Of a DNA stretch of 64,000 nucleotides, positions 1 through 10,804 are shown piece by piece (position 1 is the first letter of the stretch; the number at the start of each line of letters is the position of its first letter). Source of the stretch: Hoplostethus atlanticus (lineage: Eukaryota > Chordata > Actinopteri > Trachichthyiformes > Trachichthyidae); the NCBI GenBank assembly GCA_034670405.1, contig JAXDDX010000172.1, positions 62,001 through 126,000 on the forward strand, written 5' to 3'. Made by a program: the position numbers and the translations under genes. The notes below the pieces were generated by a model, which saw nothing but the letters and a program-made list of their open reading frames with translations, was not told the origin of the DNA and did not search any database.

Positions 1-1204
1 AGATGGCATGGTGAAACCGGTGCAACTTGCTTTACTAATGCTTTGCAGTGAGAAAGAATCACTATATCCCCTCAAATACCCCTATATTGCAACACGTACG
101 GTAAAAGACGTTTCATTCATTTCTGCCCAGACATTAGGTGAAATGAAGCATAGACATAAAGCAGGCAAACACAAAAGGGGAAGAATATTTACATTTTAAT
201 CCAATCAAAGAGGACAGAATCAAATGCATACAGTGTACATTGCAACCAATAAAATAGTTTCAATGCTGTGATGTGTGTTACCTTGTTTACAGTAAGTCAG
301 TTTGAGCCGTTAAACTAGCTGAACTAACCTTAACTATCAATAGGCCTATTGCAAATATGATTCTGCAAACATGTCAAAAGAACCAGTGCATCAGAAAGGA
401 AAATACAGTCAAACAAAACTAAACTTCAACGTTAATAATGTTACATCCCTGACGTCCACAACTCCGTTGGAGCCTGGACCTTCAACCCTAGAACCAGCGC
501 AGCGGCAGCCAGAAGAACCCCAAAGCAGCAGCTCTGTGCCCACTGAGACTGTCAAACCGTCGGCATTGAACGGAAACAGGCTAGCGCTGGCTCCGTCTGC
601 GTGGAGGGTTGTTGTCGGGACATAGAGACAGGTAAAGCTGCACAGCTAATTCTAGACAAAAAGGAGACCGCTAGATCGTTTGGCCAAAGGGAAAGGTAGT
701 TTAATGCAGATTGGTACAAAAATAGAGTGGTTAACTCTTTGCTGCTGTCTTGCCACATATTGACAAGCCTTTCCTCCATCTCAGCTGTCCAACGCACCCG
801 TACAACAGCTTGTTGTTGTTTCTTCATTCACTTCCGTGTCCTTGTAGATTGTCTCTCTCATTGGCTATTGTGGTCCCGCTCGGAAAGCAGTGACGTAATC
901 ATCCTGATTTGAAATCCTAGATATCAAACATGTTTGATATTATCGGGGCGGCCCCGATGCGTACCCGAGCAGATCTGGGGCCTGTTCCAGAAAGCGGGTT
1001 TAGTGAAAACTCTGAGTTTGTTAACCCTGAGATGAGGGAAACTCTGGGTTTTCCGTTCCAGAAAGAGAGGTAACTCAAACTCTGATTCAGTTACCATGGT
1101 AACTGACTCTGTGAACCTAACCTGCTCGCTGGCAGGTTTTCTTGAATAAACCCTGACTTTCTCCCTGTCTCCTATCTCTGCTGAACCTGAAGCAGCTGTC
1201 GGAC

Positions 1205-1360
1205 ATGGCGTGTCCTTTCCTCGGTAACCCGATCGATATTCAAGCGGAAGTAATTTGCATAGCCTTATGTCGGGAGAGGATTTTGAGACCCCGATTAGAT
1301 GTTCTATGTCCAGGATGGAAGAGCTGTCCGAGATATAATATGCCGTTTGCACTTCACGGA
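1205..1360 (+). pseudogene. HARBI1-like transposase, N-terminal fragment
   Basis: The frame opens with MACPFLGNPID and continues with ALCRERILRPRLD. This resembles the N-terminus of HARBI1-like (PIF/Harbinger) transposases, which carry a similar MACPF...RRERVxRxR stretch upstream of the DDE core. Only about 50 residues are left before unrelated sequence (CPGWKSCPRYN) and the frame ends at 1450. The DDE domain is absent, so this cannot be active. The homologous fragment in the second copy is on the - strand from 57611. Confidence 0.6.
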
Positions 1361-1483
1361 TTAAGCGACCACCACCCCGAGCAGTCAAATAAAGACACAT
1401 TTCATTTGGTCTTCTTTATTTCCTACAAATACAAAAGCAACAGTTTCTAATTTGCTGCCCCAAGTACACCATTTGAAGTATGT

Positions 1484-1620
1484 CTGGCCCAGACAGCTCA
1501 GTTGGTAGAGCATGAGACTCTTAGTCTCAGGGTTGTGGGTTTGATCCCCACATAGTGTTAACTATCACCTTTGTAAGTCGCTTTGGATAAAATCGTCTGC
1601 TAAATGACTCTATTGTAATG
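1484..1620 (+). mobile_element. Short SINE: tRNA-Lys(CUU) head plus L2-type tail
   Basis: Positions 1487-1558 look like a tRNA-Lys: an A box around AGCTCAGTTGGTAGAGCA, an anticodon arm GACTCTTAGTC with anticodon CTT, and a B-box-like GGGTTTGATCCCC. The acceptor stem does not close at the 3' side. It runs straight into TTGTAAGTCGCTTTGGATAA and TCTGCTAAATGACT, the conserved 3' tail of fish L2 LINEs and their SINEs, ending in TGTAATG. Comparison with the uninterrupted second Harbinger copy (around 57235-57250) shows a clean insertion with a short ATGT-like duplication. Head and tail are joined with no central domain. Confidence 0.75.
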
Positions 1621-2497
1621 TTTTTATATTTCATTTTCAGCTGCTGCCAAGAGCGCTTTGCGCCCGTGGGATTGCACCTAAATGAAAATATTTTTTTCCC
1701 CAATACCATTCCACCACTTTCTCACATGTAGGTAATATTATAAGAAAGTGTGGTTAAATGTTAAATGAATACACTACTGCATTCAAACGTACGCATTGAC
1801 TCGGGCAGCGATTCTCTCCCACGCCAATTCCCTCTCCTTTACGACCCTGCTGCTTGCTGGTTGCCATGGTGAATCGTAGTATCGGACCTCCATTGATGAT
1901 GGGTTTTTATTGTCGTCGCGCACGCGCTTAACTCAAGGTGAACATACTCAAAGTTGATTAAACTAACTCAAATCAGCCGTTCTGGAACCGAAAACTCAGA
2001 CTTGGCCATCTCGGAATTAATCAACTCAGAGTGCAGGGTTAGACTCAGAGTTTGCTGAACCTGCTTCTTGGAACGGGAGTTGCGGACGTCAGGGATGTAA
2101 CATTATTAATGTTGAAGTTCAGTTTTGATGACTGTATTTTCCTTTCTGATGCACTGGTTCTTTTGACATGTTTGCAGAAGCATATTTGCAATATTGATAG
2201 TTAAGGTTAGTTCAGCTAGTTTAACGGCTCACTGTAAACAAGGTAACACACATCACAGCATTGAAACTATTTTATTGGTTGCAATGTACACTGTATGCAT
2301 TTGATTCTGTCCTCTTTGATTGGATTAAAATGTAAATATTCTTCCCGTTTTATGTCTATGCTTTATTTTATTTTTTATGTGGGCGGGAATTAATGAAACG
2401 TCTTTTACCTTACGTGTTGCAATATAGGGGCATTTGAGGGGCATTCTTTCTCACTGCAAAGCATAAGTAAAGCAAGTTGCACCGGTTTCACCATGTC

Positions 2498-3648
2498 AGT
2501 CTACATTTTGTTTACATTTACTTCCCCATGAGATCACGTGAGGCGGTGCATTCAGGCTCCCTCTGGCACGATAATCTTAGTAATATCCTCTAGATCTTGT
2601 AGTATGTGTGTGTTTGAGATTAGAGAGAAGAACATCTGTGACGATTCTCCTTGTGCGTGATGCAACTCGATTTCAAAATCGGTTAGGATTTTAAAACCTG
2701 TGGTGTGAGCCCAGCCTTAGGCTCAAAAGCAGATTGAGCACACCTGTGTCTGGCTGACCTCAGACAGCAGGTGTGTGCCTGTTGCTCCCCCCAGAGCTCA
2801 ACAACGGTAATCACAGACATGGAAGACTTTCAACAAGTACATAAAGAAATAGATGAAGAAACAATGATTTACATTATTAAGTAAGAATTGCAATAAAACA
2901 CTGAACAAAAGACAATTAATAGAAAGGAAATTGAGAGAAAGAAGGACAGATAAGAAGTTCATTAGGGAGAAAGGATTAAAAGAAGGCAAGAATTGTTAAA
3001 AGAAACAGCAAGGATGTGAAGAGTAAAACAGGAAAAAATGCAGATATTAAGGTAGGAAGGAGTGATAGGATAGTTACAGAAATAGGAACATTTAATTGCC
3101 CATGTGTAACTCATCTTCTGTCAAGTAGTCTTTATTTATCTAGCCCCAAAAATAACATGCATTGGGCCACAGTGGTTGTTCAGTCCTTGAAATAATTAAC
3201 TATTTTTAAAGGTTGGTGTTAAAATGCATCCACAGTTAAATATTTACCAGTTTTTTGTACACTTTGGAACAAGTAGACACATTTTGACAAATGTAGTGTC
3301 ACTTGTATTAATCAGTGACACAATTGCAATGGATCTCACAATTTTCCAATGTAATGTACTTTTATTTTACATACAGTACATACTGTATGTGAAATTATTT
3401 GAATTTGTTTTTGTTCTATGCACCACCTTTTTCTTTGTCTGTGTGTGTGAAGCAAGTGGTGGCATAAGACATATCTTTTGCCTTTCATAATGTGTTATTT
3501 TGACTTCATTTAAAATACTTACAATGCATATACTGTGACTGATCCAGAATCCCGCTGACAGATGTTGTTGATCAGCGCACAAAAAAGGGAGATTTTGCTT
3601 TTTGCTTTATTACAGAAAGTACTTTTTTTACATCTTCTTCCGAAATGA
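2498..3648. other. Intergenic DNA, nothing recognised
   Basis: AT-rich sequence with short open frames only. None has a recognisable motif, and no terminal repeats or tRNA-like elements were seen. Confidence 0.5.
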
Positions 3649-3816
3649 CCAAAATGTTTGTAACAAGGTGAAACTTAGCAAATCAAGAGCAGTCAGACTA
3701 CATGCACACAGAAGAAACTCATTAGAGTTTCTTCTGTGTGCATGTAGGAGATGTGTGCATGTTAGGAGATGGGACCGATTGATTTGCTAAGTTTCACCTT
3801 GTTACAAACATTTTGG
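3649..3816. repeat. Nested double hairpin (palindromic repeat)
   Basis: Outer arms 3649-3686 and 3779-3816 are perfect 38-nt inverted repeats (CCAAAATGTTTGTAACAAGG... against its complement). Between them lies an inner perfect 23-nt hairpin, 3698-3720 with 3725-3747, separated by a 4-nt ATTA loop. The right-hand spacer 3764-3778 contains GGAGATGGGACCGAT, also seen at 4866-4883. The structure looks like a foldback or very short MITE, or a template-switch product. No coding capacity. Confidence 0.85.
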
Positions 3817-4545
3817 CTATCTAGAGGAAAGATCCACCTAAAGTTGACTATCCAGTCATAAAATTAACAAGGCTTTTGACAGAATGCAATGTTTAATTTT
3901 TAACCTGCTGTTTCCCTTCGGTGTAGGCCTTAGGTATTGTACTTACTATATACTAGAGATAACTGACAAATACAAAAGGTAGTCTGTCACTCTGAAATCA
4001 AAAGAAATGGAAAAGAAGTCCCTTCGGCAACAAGATGGGTTTTAAATATGGGTGTGGCTGGCAGGGATTGGGTAGGACAGCTACAGATTCTAAACAAGCG
4101 GACCAGTCACAGGAGTAGGTAAGGTTGAAAGGTGTGCCAGGGGAATGAACACATGAAACATTCAGGGGTGTGGGTGAAGCTGAGGATGGATCTATGGACC
4201 GGTCATGGAAGTGAACCTGTGTTTGAGAAGATAAGAGTGAGAAGACAACAAAGAGGGTCAGAAACAAAGAAGAACATACATGACACTTAACAACCTAGTG
4301 TGAAGTACTGACAAAAAAGTTCTCCAATATGACTCAGGAAAAATGGTGAATTGTGTGTGTGCATATATTCTTAATCTAATCCCCATTGTGTTTTCAGAGC
4401 ACTTCAAACTTCACCAACAAAGCTATAATAATATACAAAATGTGAGTCTACTTTGAAATTTCTCAAAATTGACAGTAAAAACCCATAATTTTGTCTTTGC
4501 ACATAGTGAGAGTAGTTCTCAATTGCCATATATTATTCACTGTCA
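3817..4545. other. Intergenic DNA, nothing recognised
   Basis: No recognisable genes or repeats. A - strand open frame (4267 to 3998, 89 codons) begins with a hydrophobic run but resembles nothing known to me, so I do not call it. Confidence 0.45.
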
Positions 4546-4653
4546 GAACTTATGGAGCAATGTCTTTTTGCGTCACCTCCACTTTCAGAAAGGAAGCCAT
4601 TTCAAGGTAAAAATGTGAGACTTTAACTTTGAAATGATCTAAAATGATACAGT
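4546..4653 (+). repeat. Left copy of a ~110-bp direct repeat flanking the LTR-like insert
   Basis: The block with ACTTATGGAGCAATGT, TTTCAGAAAGGAAGCCATTT and GTGAGACTTTAACTTTGAAAT recurs at about 6498-6605. The right copy is followed by GTAAAAATGCTTGATTTTG, also found at 6437. So the LTR-like repeat 4654-6436 is inserted in the first of two tandem host units. Confidence 0.7.
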
Positions 4654-6436
4654 TGTAGTGTATGCAGGAGACATCAACCCACCCCCCCATACAAGATACA
4701 CATCAACACCCAAAGACTAACACATTCCTCTCCCAGTGCCTTCCTATGAGGTCAAGACCCCTGCTGTGCTCCCAGGAACCCAAGGAACCCCTCTTTGCAG
4801 CAAAAGGTGGATTTCCCCCAAAGGTAACACTTTGCAGGTTCGACCAGCCCGCTCTGGTGCCATTAGGAGATGGGACCGATGATAAGGGCCGGGGATATGT
4901 ATCTGTATGTACCTACTTTGCATTCCAAGGGCGACACAGAATAAGAGAACAAAGGAACTCTGCAATACACTGCAAAAATGTGCTTTCTGTATGCATTTTA
5001 TTAGATATGAACTTCACATCCTGTGGCAGATGTACCTTACTCCCTCATGTATTCTCTCGGTTATTCAAGGCACACAGAATGTGTTATTAAGTAACCTTTG
5101 GTTTACTCGCCAGTATTTTGTGGTAAGACAGTGATGTTTGGTGTCATACAAACACATTTGTTGTAAGGTGATTAAATATGTCACTTGCATCCCCAAAGGA
5201 TCAAGTAAAATGATGTTTTCCGAACCTGAGCTGGAAATGCTTTTTCAGGGAATAGTAATCACCGGTCATCAGGATGTAAAACTGATGCATGCAAATGAGG
5301 GAAACACCTACCCTCCTGACATACCATAAAATCCTCTCAGCCCTTGACCCTCTCTCTCTCAAAAACTCGAACAAATAAAGGAGAACATCTCCTGCAACAG
5401 GCGGATGGGCAAAACATCAAGGAACATCAAGAAACTCAACTCAACCGTTCTGCAGCCTGTCCTGCAGCCTGTCCCGCAGCCCGTCCTGTAACTAAGTTTG
5501 AACCTGGCTCAAAGCTCTTCTCTCAGCTCAAGTACCAGACCAGCTCCAGAGTGAATCTCGCCGAGATGGCCGATTGAGATCACTCCAGCTGATCCAGAAA
5601 CCAAGAAGCCAGCCGCTACTCTCCTCTGAATGACGTCTCTATTGCAACTAACGTGACCTGCCTGCTTGAGCAGCGACTCGGACTGAAAGCTGCCACAGCA
5701 CTGCTGTGATCAGGACCAGCCCGATCCCTGACAGCGTGATGTCCACCACAACACTCAACTACCACCCTTCTGGCATAGCCTTGGCCGTACCGACACGTGA
5801 TTGTGTGTACAAGTCCACTGCAACTGCGCGACGGTTGCCGCAGCGCCGAAGACGTTGGCACCGTACCACGAACCAGACGGTAACCAACTTTCTTGCTGAT
5901 GCACGGGTGATGCAAAGTTAGTGTTGAACTTGTGAAAGTGAGGTTAGAACATCCTTTGTCACTTCTATCATCTGTCCCTTCTATTCTGTCGCAGAGTCGA
6001 ACGTAAACTGTGAGCTGTCTGCCAAGCTTTCCGTTGTCACCGCCATATCACTGCGGACTCACTACCGCTCAGGTTGCTCTGTCTGTGTCAGTATTAGGCT
6101 ACCTGTTCTCATTTCATTTAACTTTGTTGTACGTATATTCATCTATCAATATTCTTCGTGTTTAATCAGTTAAGAAATCTTTGTATTTATAAAGAACTGA
6201 CTATTGTGTGTTATTGATATATCCTGGACATGATGGTAGAAAATCACTGAAATCGAGGACTCGCCTCTTCTGATTATTAGATTGATATCATTATAAAGCG
6301 CCTATTCCAGTGTAAACTGGTGGGGCCCGAGAGTGTTAATTAATCAGCTATTGATTAATGAAAATAACTGGAATAATTATCAATTTTCAAAATTGATCAA
6401 ATAGTCTCATAATTCATAACGAAGCAACACGCTACA
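4654..6436 (+). mobile_element. LTR-like repeat, copy 1 (solo LTR candidate)
   Basis: The element begins TGTAGTGTATGCAGGAGAC and ends CAACACGCTACA, so it has TG...CA ends with a short inverted TGTAG/CTACA. A second copy lies in reverse at 57950-59423 and shares most of the length. Copy 1 has about 450 bp (4680-5131) that copy 2 lacks. No gag, pol or primer site is next to it. An LTR left behind after recombination fits best, but a long non-coding DNA transposon is not excluded. The flanks CAGT / GTAA do not form a clean duplication here, whereas copy 2 has one. Confidence 0.5.
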
Positions 6437-6497
6437 GTAAAAATGCTTGATTTTGTAATCAGGGTTGTCCTGAATACAGCCATATCAGTCATTGTCA

Positions 6498-6610
6498 GCA
6501 CTTATGGAGCAATGTGTTTTTACAGCACACCCAGTTTCAGAAAGGAAGCCATTTCAAGGTAAAAATGTGAGACTTTAACTTTGAAATTCTCCAAAATGAT
6601 ACAGTAAAAA
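6498..6610 (+). repeat. Right copy of the ~110-bp direct repeat
   Basis: This matches 4546-4653, with differences in the middle (TGTTTTTACAGCACACCCAG in place of TCTTTTTGCGTCACCTCCAC). Sequence from 6611 to 6930 shows nothing recognisable. Confidence 0.65.
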
Positions 6611-6929
6611 TGCTTGATTTTGGGTTAGTGTGTTGTCAGAGTTGTCCTGATCTCAAATATATCAGTCATGAGAAAATATGGAAATTTGGAATTGCTCCGG
6701 TAGATCTCCTCAGTCGGCAGTTGCAAAACGAGCTGCTATGGCTGCAACGTAACCCGTGCAAGTGTGCCGATCAAAGTACGTCCACTAAAAGTGCTTTTTG
6801 CCACTGACAGGCTCAGATTATTATTTGTGTGTCTGACAAGTGTCTGAAAACATTATGGAAAGGATCGCTACAGAGATCCTTGTTTAACCAGAAACCTTTG
6901 TTTAACCTCTTCATGCAACAACTCACCTC

Positions 6930-7175
6930 ATCTTTCAGATTTCAGAGCGAGACTTCTCCTTGAGCAAGACTGACAAAAACTGACAAACAAGAACTGGAGT
7001 GAAGTGAGGGCAGAGCATATATACACGGGTGATTGGTGATGGGAAACCGCTGAGCAGGTATGGAAGCCCACAGCGACACACCCACCAACCTGCAAGGAAG
7101 AGAGAGACTGAGGGAGAGAGACACACACACTAGAATTCAGGGTAAAGTGAGGGTGAAGGCTGAACAGCCATGACA
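6930..7175 (-). mobile_element. Ty3/gypsy copy A, 3' LTR
   Basis: Read on the - strand, the LTR starts TGTCATGGCTGTTCAGCC directly after a purine run (AGGAGGGGGGTCC), which is the expected polypurine tract next to a 3' LTR. The same LTR is seen in copy B (ending at 39752) and copy C (55734-55983), with shared blocks such as CCCACCAACCTGCA and GTGAGGGCAGAGC. The far end, near 6930, is only approximate. Confidence 0.55.
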
Positions 7176-7426
7176 GGACCCCCCTCCTAGGGACGCCACC
7201 TGGAGTCCCACCAGGCTGGTCAGGATGGCGCTGGTGAAAATCAGTGAGGAGAGAGGGGTCCAGGATGTCTCTGGCAGAAACCCAGCTTGTCTCCTCTGGC
7301 TGGAGCCAACGGACTGGTGACGACAGGCTTAATGCGGGAGACGTGGAATGATGGGTGGATCCGGAGGGTACGGGGCAACTTGAGGCGGACGGCAGTGGGA
7401 TTGATAACCTTGAAAATGGGGAATGA

Positions 7427-7600
7427 GGGGCGCACCGGTGGCTCACCGCGTAGAGCACGTACCATAAGGCTCAGTCCTTCCCGCAGCCGACCAGGGTTCG
7501 AGTCCGGCCCTCGGTCATTTGCTGCATGTCCTCCCCTCTCTCTCCCATACCTTCCTCACTATCTCTCTCTCAATAAAAGGCATAATAAAATATACTTTAA
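7427..7600 (+). mobile_element. tRNA-derived SINE inside gypsy copy A
   Basis: The sequence has an A-box-like GTGGCTCACCGCGTAGAGCA and a B-box-like GGTTCGAGTCC at tRNA spacing. An unrelated body and a pyrimidine-rich CTCTCTCTC stretch follow, then AATAAAAGGCATAATAAA. It interrupts the gypsy frame between two otherwise continuous parts of the pol tail. It has no coding capacity. The parental tRNA is not clear. Confidence 0.6.
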
Positions 7601-8492
7601 AAGAAAGTGGGGATTGGGCCAACAAACCAGGGGGAGAGCTTGCGGGACTTGCGGGAGGGGAAGGTTCCTGGTGGAGAGCCAAACCCTTTGACCTGGGCGG
7701 TAGAGAGGGGCAGGGGTCCGGTGTCGATCGGCCTGCTGCTGATATCTGCGGGAAGTGCGAAGCAAGGTCGCTTGTGCCCTACTCCAGGTACGATGACACC
7801 GGCGGATGAACGCTTGGGCGGAAGGGACAGCAACCTCTGCCTCCTAAGCAGCGAACACTGGGGGTTGGTAACCTAGGGAGCAATGTAAAAGTGAGAGACC
7901 AGAGGCAGAGCAATGGAGTGTATTGTGGGCATACTCAATCCAAAGGAGATACTTGCTCCAGGAGGTCGGGTTGGCAGATGTCAAGCAGCGTAGGGTCGTC
8001 TCCAAGTTCTGGTTGGCACGCTCCGACTGGCTGTTGGTTTGGGGATGGTAGCCCGAGGAGAGACTGTGGGCCCCTGTCAGAGACTGTGTCCTGGAGGAAC
8101 ATGGGTGATGATGAGTGCGGATGGCAGCTTGGGGAGGGGTATGAAATGAGCAGCCTTTGAAAATCAGTGAGGATAGCAGTGTTACCATCAGAAGGGGGCT
8201 GTCACAAAGGAGCGTGTGTCAACCGCCATAGTGGGCCACCAGAAGTGCAACGATGCAGGAGGCGGGTTATTGAGATCCTCGGGAGGCTGGAATAGTCGGG
8301 AAAGGGCATCCGGCTTGGTGTTCCTTGAACCTGGATGATAAGACAGGGTGAAATGGAATCTGTTAAAGAAGAGGGCCCACCTAGCTTGGCAAGAATTTAG
8401 GCGCTTGGTGTCTTGGATGGAGGTTTTATGTTTTATCTCATACGGCCTGTGAGGGGGAAGCGTAGTGGCTCAGCGCTTGCTGAAAACTTCCT

Positions 8493-9000
8493 TTAGATCA
8501 TGGTAAACGGAGGGCACCTTGGACAGGTCGGGGTAATCTTCGGGAGGGGAAGGCTCAGGTGAGGTGAGTATGGGAGCCGATTTGAGGCAATTAGCATGGC
8601 GAAAAAAGGGCTCCAACTAGAAATGGATCCGACAGACCAGTCTATTTGGGGGTTGTGCTTTTTTAACCATGGGTGACCTAAGACAATGGGGACATGGGGT
8701 GAGTCAATAAGGTGGAGCCTGATGTTTTCAACATGGTTGCCAGAAACTAGCAAGCTAACAGGAACCATGATGAGAGTTACCTTGTTAATGAGGCGGCCAT
8801 TGAGAGCACAGTCCTCCAGCGGAGTCTCCAAAACGGTGGTGGTGACGCCCAACTGGCGGGCCAGGGAAGCATCAATAAAATCAGCATCAGCTCCAGAGTC
8901 GACTAGGGCTAGGACAGGCAGGGACTGGTCCTCCCAACATAGGGTGGCGTGAAGTTGGGTGTGGGAATTAGTGGAGTGGAGAGAGGTGGTTGAGCTTACC
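8493..9000 (-). pseudogene. Gypsy copy A retropepsin (protease) region
   Basis: The frame contains ALVDSGADADFIDASLARQLG, in which LVDSG is the aspartic protease active-site triad D-S-G. An ILGxPWLxxH-like VLGHPWLKKHNP end follows, as in Ty3/gypsy proteases just upstream of reverse transcriptase. The active site is intact, unlike copy C, but the surrounding polyprotein is deleted. The frame extends further 5' to 9140 through sequence probably from the neighbouring LINE and its GT-rich end. Confidence 0.75.
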
Positions 9001-9295
9001 AGTATTCTCTCCACTACTGGTAAGCCCCGTATTTTACTGGACGCTGTGGGCAGGTGGAAAGAAAATGTCCCAACTCTGCCGGGCTGCAGCCTGGAACAGA
9101 TAGGAGACTCACCCACACACACCCAGACACACACTCTCACTCACACAGACAAACATGACCAGCGTCAGTGGACAGGAGCAGGTAGACCAGGAGAATAGGA
9201 CATGTAGGCAGGATGCTAGTATCCATCGGCAGGACCCTGATCTAGGATGAGCTAACTGGTCTAGCCTTACTCTGAGAAGAGACTGAGCCACTCCC

Positions 9296-10804
9296 TCAAG
9301 GCTGGTCAAATGACAGAGAGAATAAATGGGTTTTTAGCCTTGACTTAAAGACTTCGATAGAGCCTGCCTCTCTGACTGAGGCAGGCAGACTGTTCCATAG
9401 ATAGGGAGCCCGGTAAGAAAAGGCTCTGTTACCTGCAGTTTTCTTTTTGACTGCTGGGATAGACAGGTAGCCAGCGTCCTGAGATCTGAGGGCGCGTGGC
9501 AGTTTATAAGGTTTAATCAAATCGGATAAATAGGACGGTGCCATCCCATGTAATGATTTATATGTAAGTAAAAGCACCTTAAAGTCACACCTGGCCTGAA
9601 TTGGTAGCCACTGTAATGAGGACAGGATGGGAGTTATATGGTCGAATTTCCTAGTTTTGGTCAGGATTCTGGCAGCAGCATTCTGGACCAGTTGTAGTTT
9701 TTTAGTGCGCCCAGTAGGTAAGCCCGAGAAAAGGACATTGCAATAATCGATTCTGGATGATACAAAGGCATGTACTAAAATTTCTGCGTCTGCCTCTGTT
9801 AGCATAGGTCGAATTTTGGCAATATTGCGAAGATGATAAAACGCTGATTTAGTGATCTCCTTAATGTGCAACTCGAATGAGAGGGTAGGGTCGAATTTTA
9901 CCCCAAGGTTTTTAACGTATGGGCTCTGGGAGATTACACAACTATCAAAGTTAAGAGTACTATTCTCAAATAAGTGTCTATGTCTAGCCAGTCCCACAAT
10001 CAGCATCTCAGTTTTGCTGCCATTAAGGAGTAGGAAGTTTAGGGACATCCAATATTTGACCTCTGATAGGCAGGCCTCTAGTTTTTGGAATTGGGTGTCA
10101 TCGGTTGGTTTGACTGGTATGTAAATTTGGGTGTCATCAGCGTAGCAATGGAAGTTAATGCCAAATTTGCGAATGATGCCACCAAGTGGTAGCATATAGA
10201 TAGAGAATAGCAGTGGTCCTAGGACAGAGCCTTGTGGGACACCAAAGTCCATATTGCAACACTCTGAGGTCATGTTGTTGTAAAAGACGTGGTGTGATCT
10301 ATCAAGTAGGTAAGACCTAAACCAAGAAAGGGCTGATCCCCGGATACCAATATAATGTTCAAGACGGTTCAAGAGTATCGCATGATCAATTGTGTCGAAG
10401 GCTGCACTCAGGTCAAGTAGCAATAGTGCTGAGGTTGAATTGGAGTCAGTAGCTAACAAAAGATCATTTACCACTCTTGTGAGTGCAGTTTCGGTCAAGT
10501 GAAAGGATCTAAAGTCAGATTGGAAGGGATCAAGCAGGTTATTTTTTGACAAAAAATCTGTAAATTTACTGGCTACTGTTCGTTCAAGTAATTTGGAGAG
10601 GAACGGCAGATTTGAGATTGGTCTATAGTTCTGAAGTACTTCGGGGTCAAGGTTCGGTTTTTTCAGTAGTGGCTTGATCACGGCCGTTTTAAAGGCGGAG
10701 GGCACCGTGCCAGTGGAGAGCGACTGATTGATCATATAGAGAATGGAGGGTCCTAAGATAGGGAATACTTCTTTAAGCAGTTTAGCAGGTAGAGGGTCAA
10801 GCAT
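9296..10804 (-). pseudogene. L2-type LINE reverse transcriptase (RT domain to C-terminus)
   Basis: About 500 codons stay open. RT motifs visible in order: [21 protein letters not shown] (motif 1), [15 protein letters not shown] (motif A, first catalytic Asp), [13 protein letters not shown] (motif B-like) and CYADDTQIY (motif C, YADD). The C-terminus has [24 protein letters not shown] and [15 protein letters not shown], as in the tails of L2-clade proteins. The protein is separated from its linker part (11529-10753) by one frameshift near 10800, where [11 protein letters not shown] is read in two frames. The RT itself has no internal stop, so decay is modest. Confidence 0.8.

Larger units (their letters stand above)
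977..2072 (-). mobile_element. PIF/Harbinger non-autonomous element, copy 1
   Basis: Left end reads GGGGCCTGTTCCAGAAAGC and the right end, on the opposite strand, CCCGTTCCAAGAAGCAGG. Several runs like AACTCTGAGT/TTAACCCTGAG recur near both ends. The body matches the element at 56698-57816 in reverse orientation. It keeps the beginnings of two convergent genes: a transposase start on the + strand (1205) and a Myb/SANT-like gene on the - strand (start near 1867, more body at 1709-1625). Both are typical partners in PIF/Harbinger elements. The catalytic domain is missing, so the copy would need a helper. A SINE (1484-1620) is inserted in it. Confidence 0.7.
7..2497. mobile_element. DNA element with very long terminal inverted repeats
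   Basis: The sequence from 7 to about 457 reappears as its reverse complement at 2084-2497, so the inverted repeats are roughly 410-450 bp with small indels. The outer ends are CATGGTGAAACCGGTG and its complement. An open frame from 371 starts inside the left repeat with MSKEPVHQ and is Pro/Ser/Thr rich. On the other strand, 827 downward, a short frame carries a basic RWTAEMEERLVNMW stretch that resembles Myb/SANT-like domains of transposon accessory proteins, then breaks. A second element (977-2072) sits inside. No transposase core was seen, so this is probably a non-autonomous or gutted element. Superfamily not assigned. The left flank is cut by the window edge, so no target duplication can be checked. 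Confidence 0.7.
7176..9110 (-). pseudogene. Ty3/gypsy copy A, internal region with large deletions
   Basis: On the - strand, 5' to 3': a broken Gag zinc-knuckle region near 9110-9050; a retropepsin frame (9000 to about 8493) with active site LALVDSGADADFID; the start of the RT region HPWLKKHNPQIDWS; a jump to RNase H remnants near 8420-8300 with [16 protein letters not shown]; then integrase C-terminal parts (8188-7844) with [19 protein letters not shown], and a tail near 7465-7241 with [21 protein letters not shown]. Most of the RT, and the integrase zinc and catalytic core, are gone and several frames are used. It cannot code for a working polyprotein. A SINE is inserted at 7427-7600. Confidence 0.8.

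Noticed and set aside
1487..1558. A functional tRNA-Lys(CUU) gene
   Set aside because: The acceptor stem does not pair and the body runs into an L2 tail inside a transposon, so it is a SINE head.
3998..4267. 89-codon - strand frame with hydrophobic start, possible small secreted protein
   Set aside because: No homology that I recognise, no conserved neighbour and ordinary composition.
5616..5915. 99-codon - strand frame in the LTR-like repeat as a viral accessory gene
   Set aside because: The second copy does not clearly keep the frame and no motif is seen.
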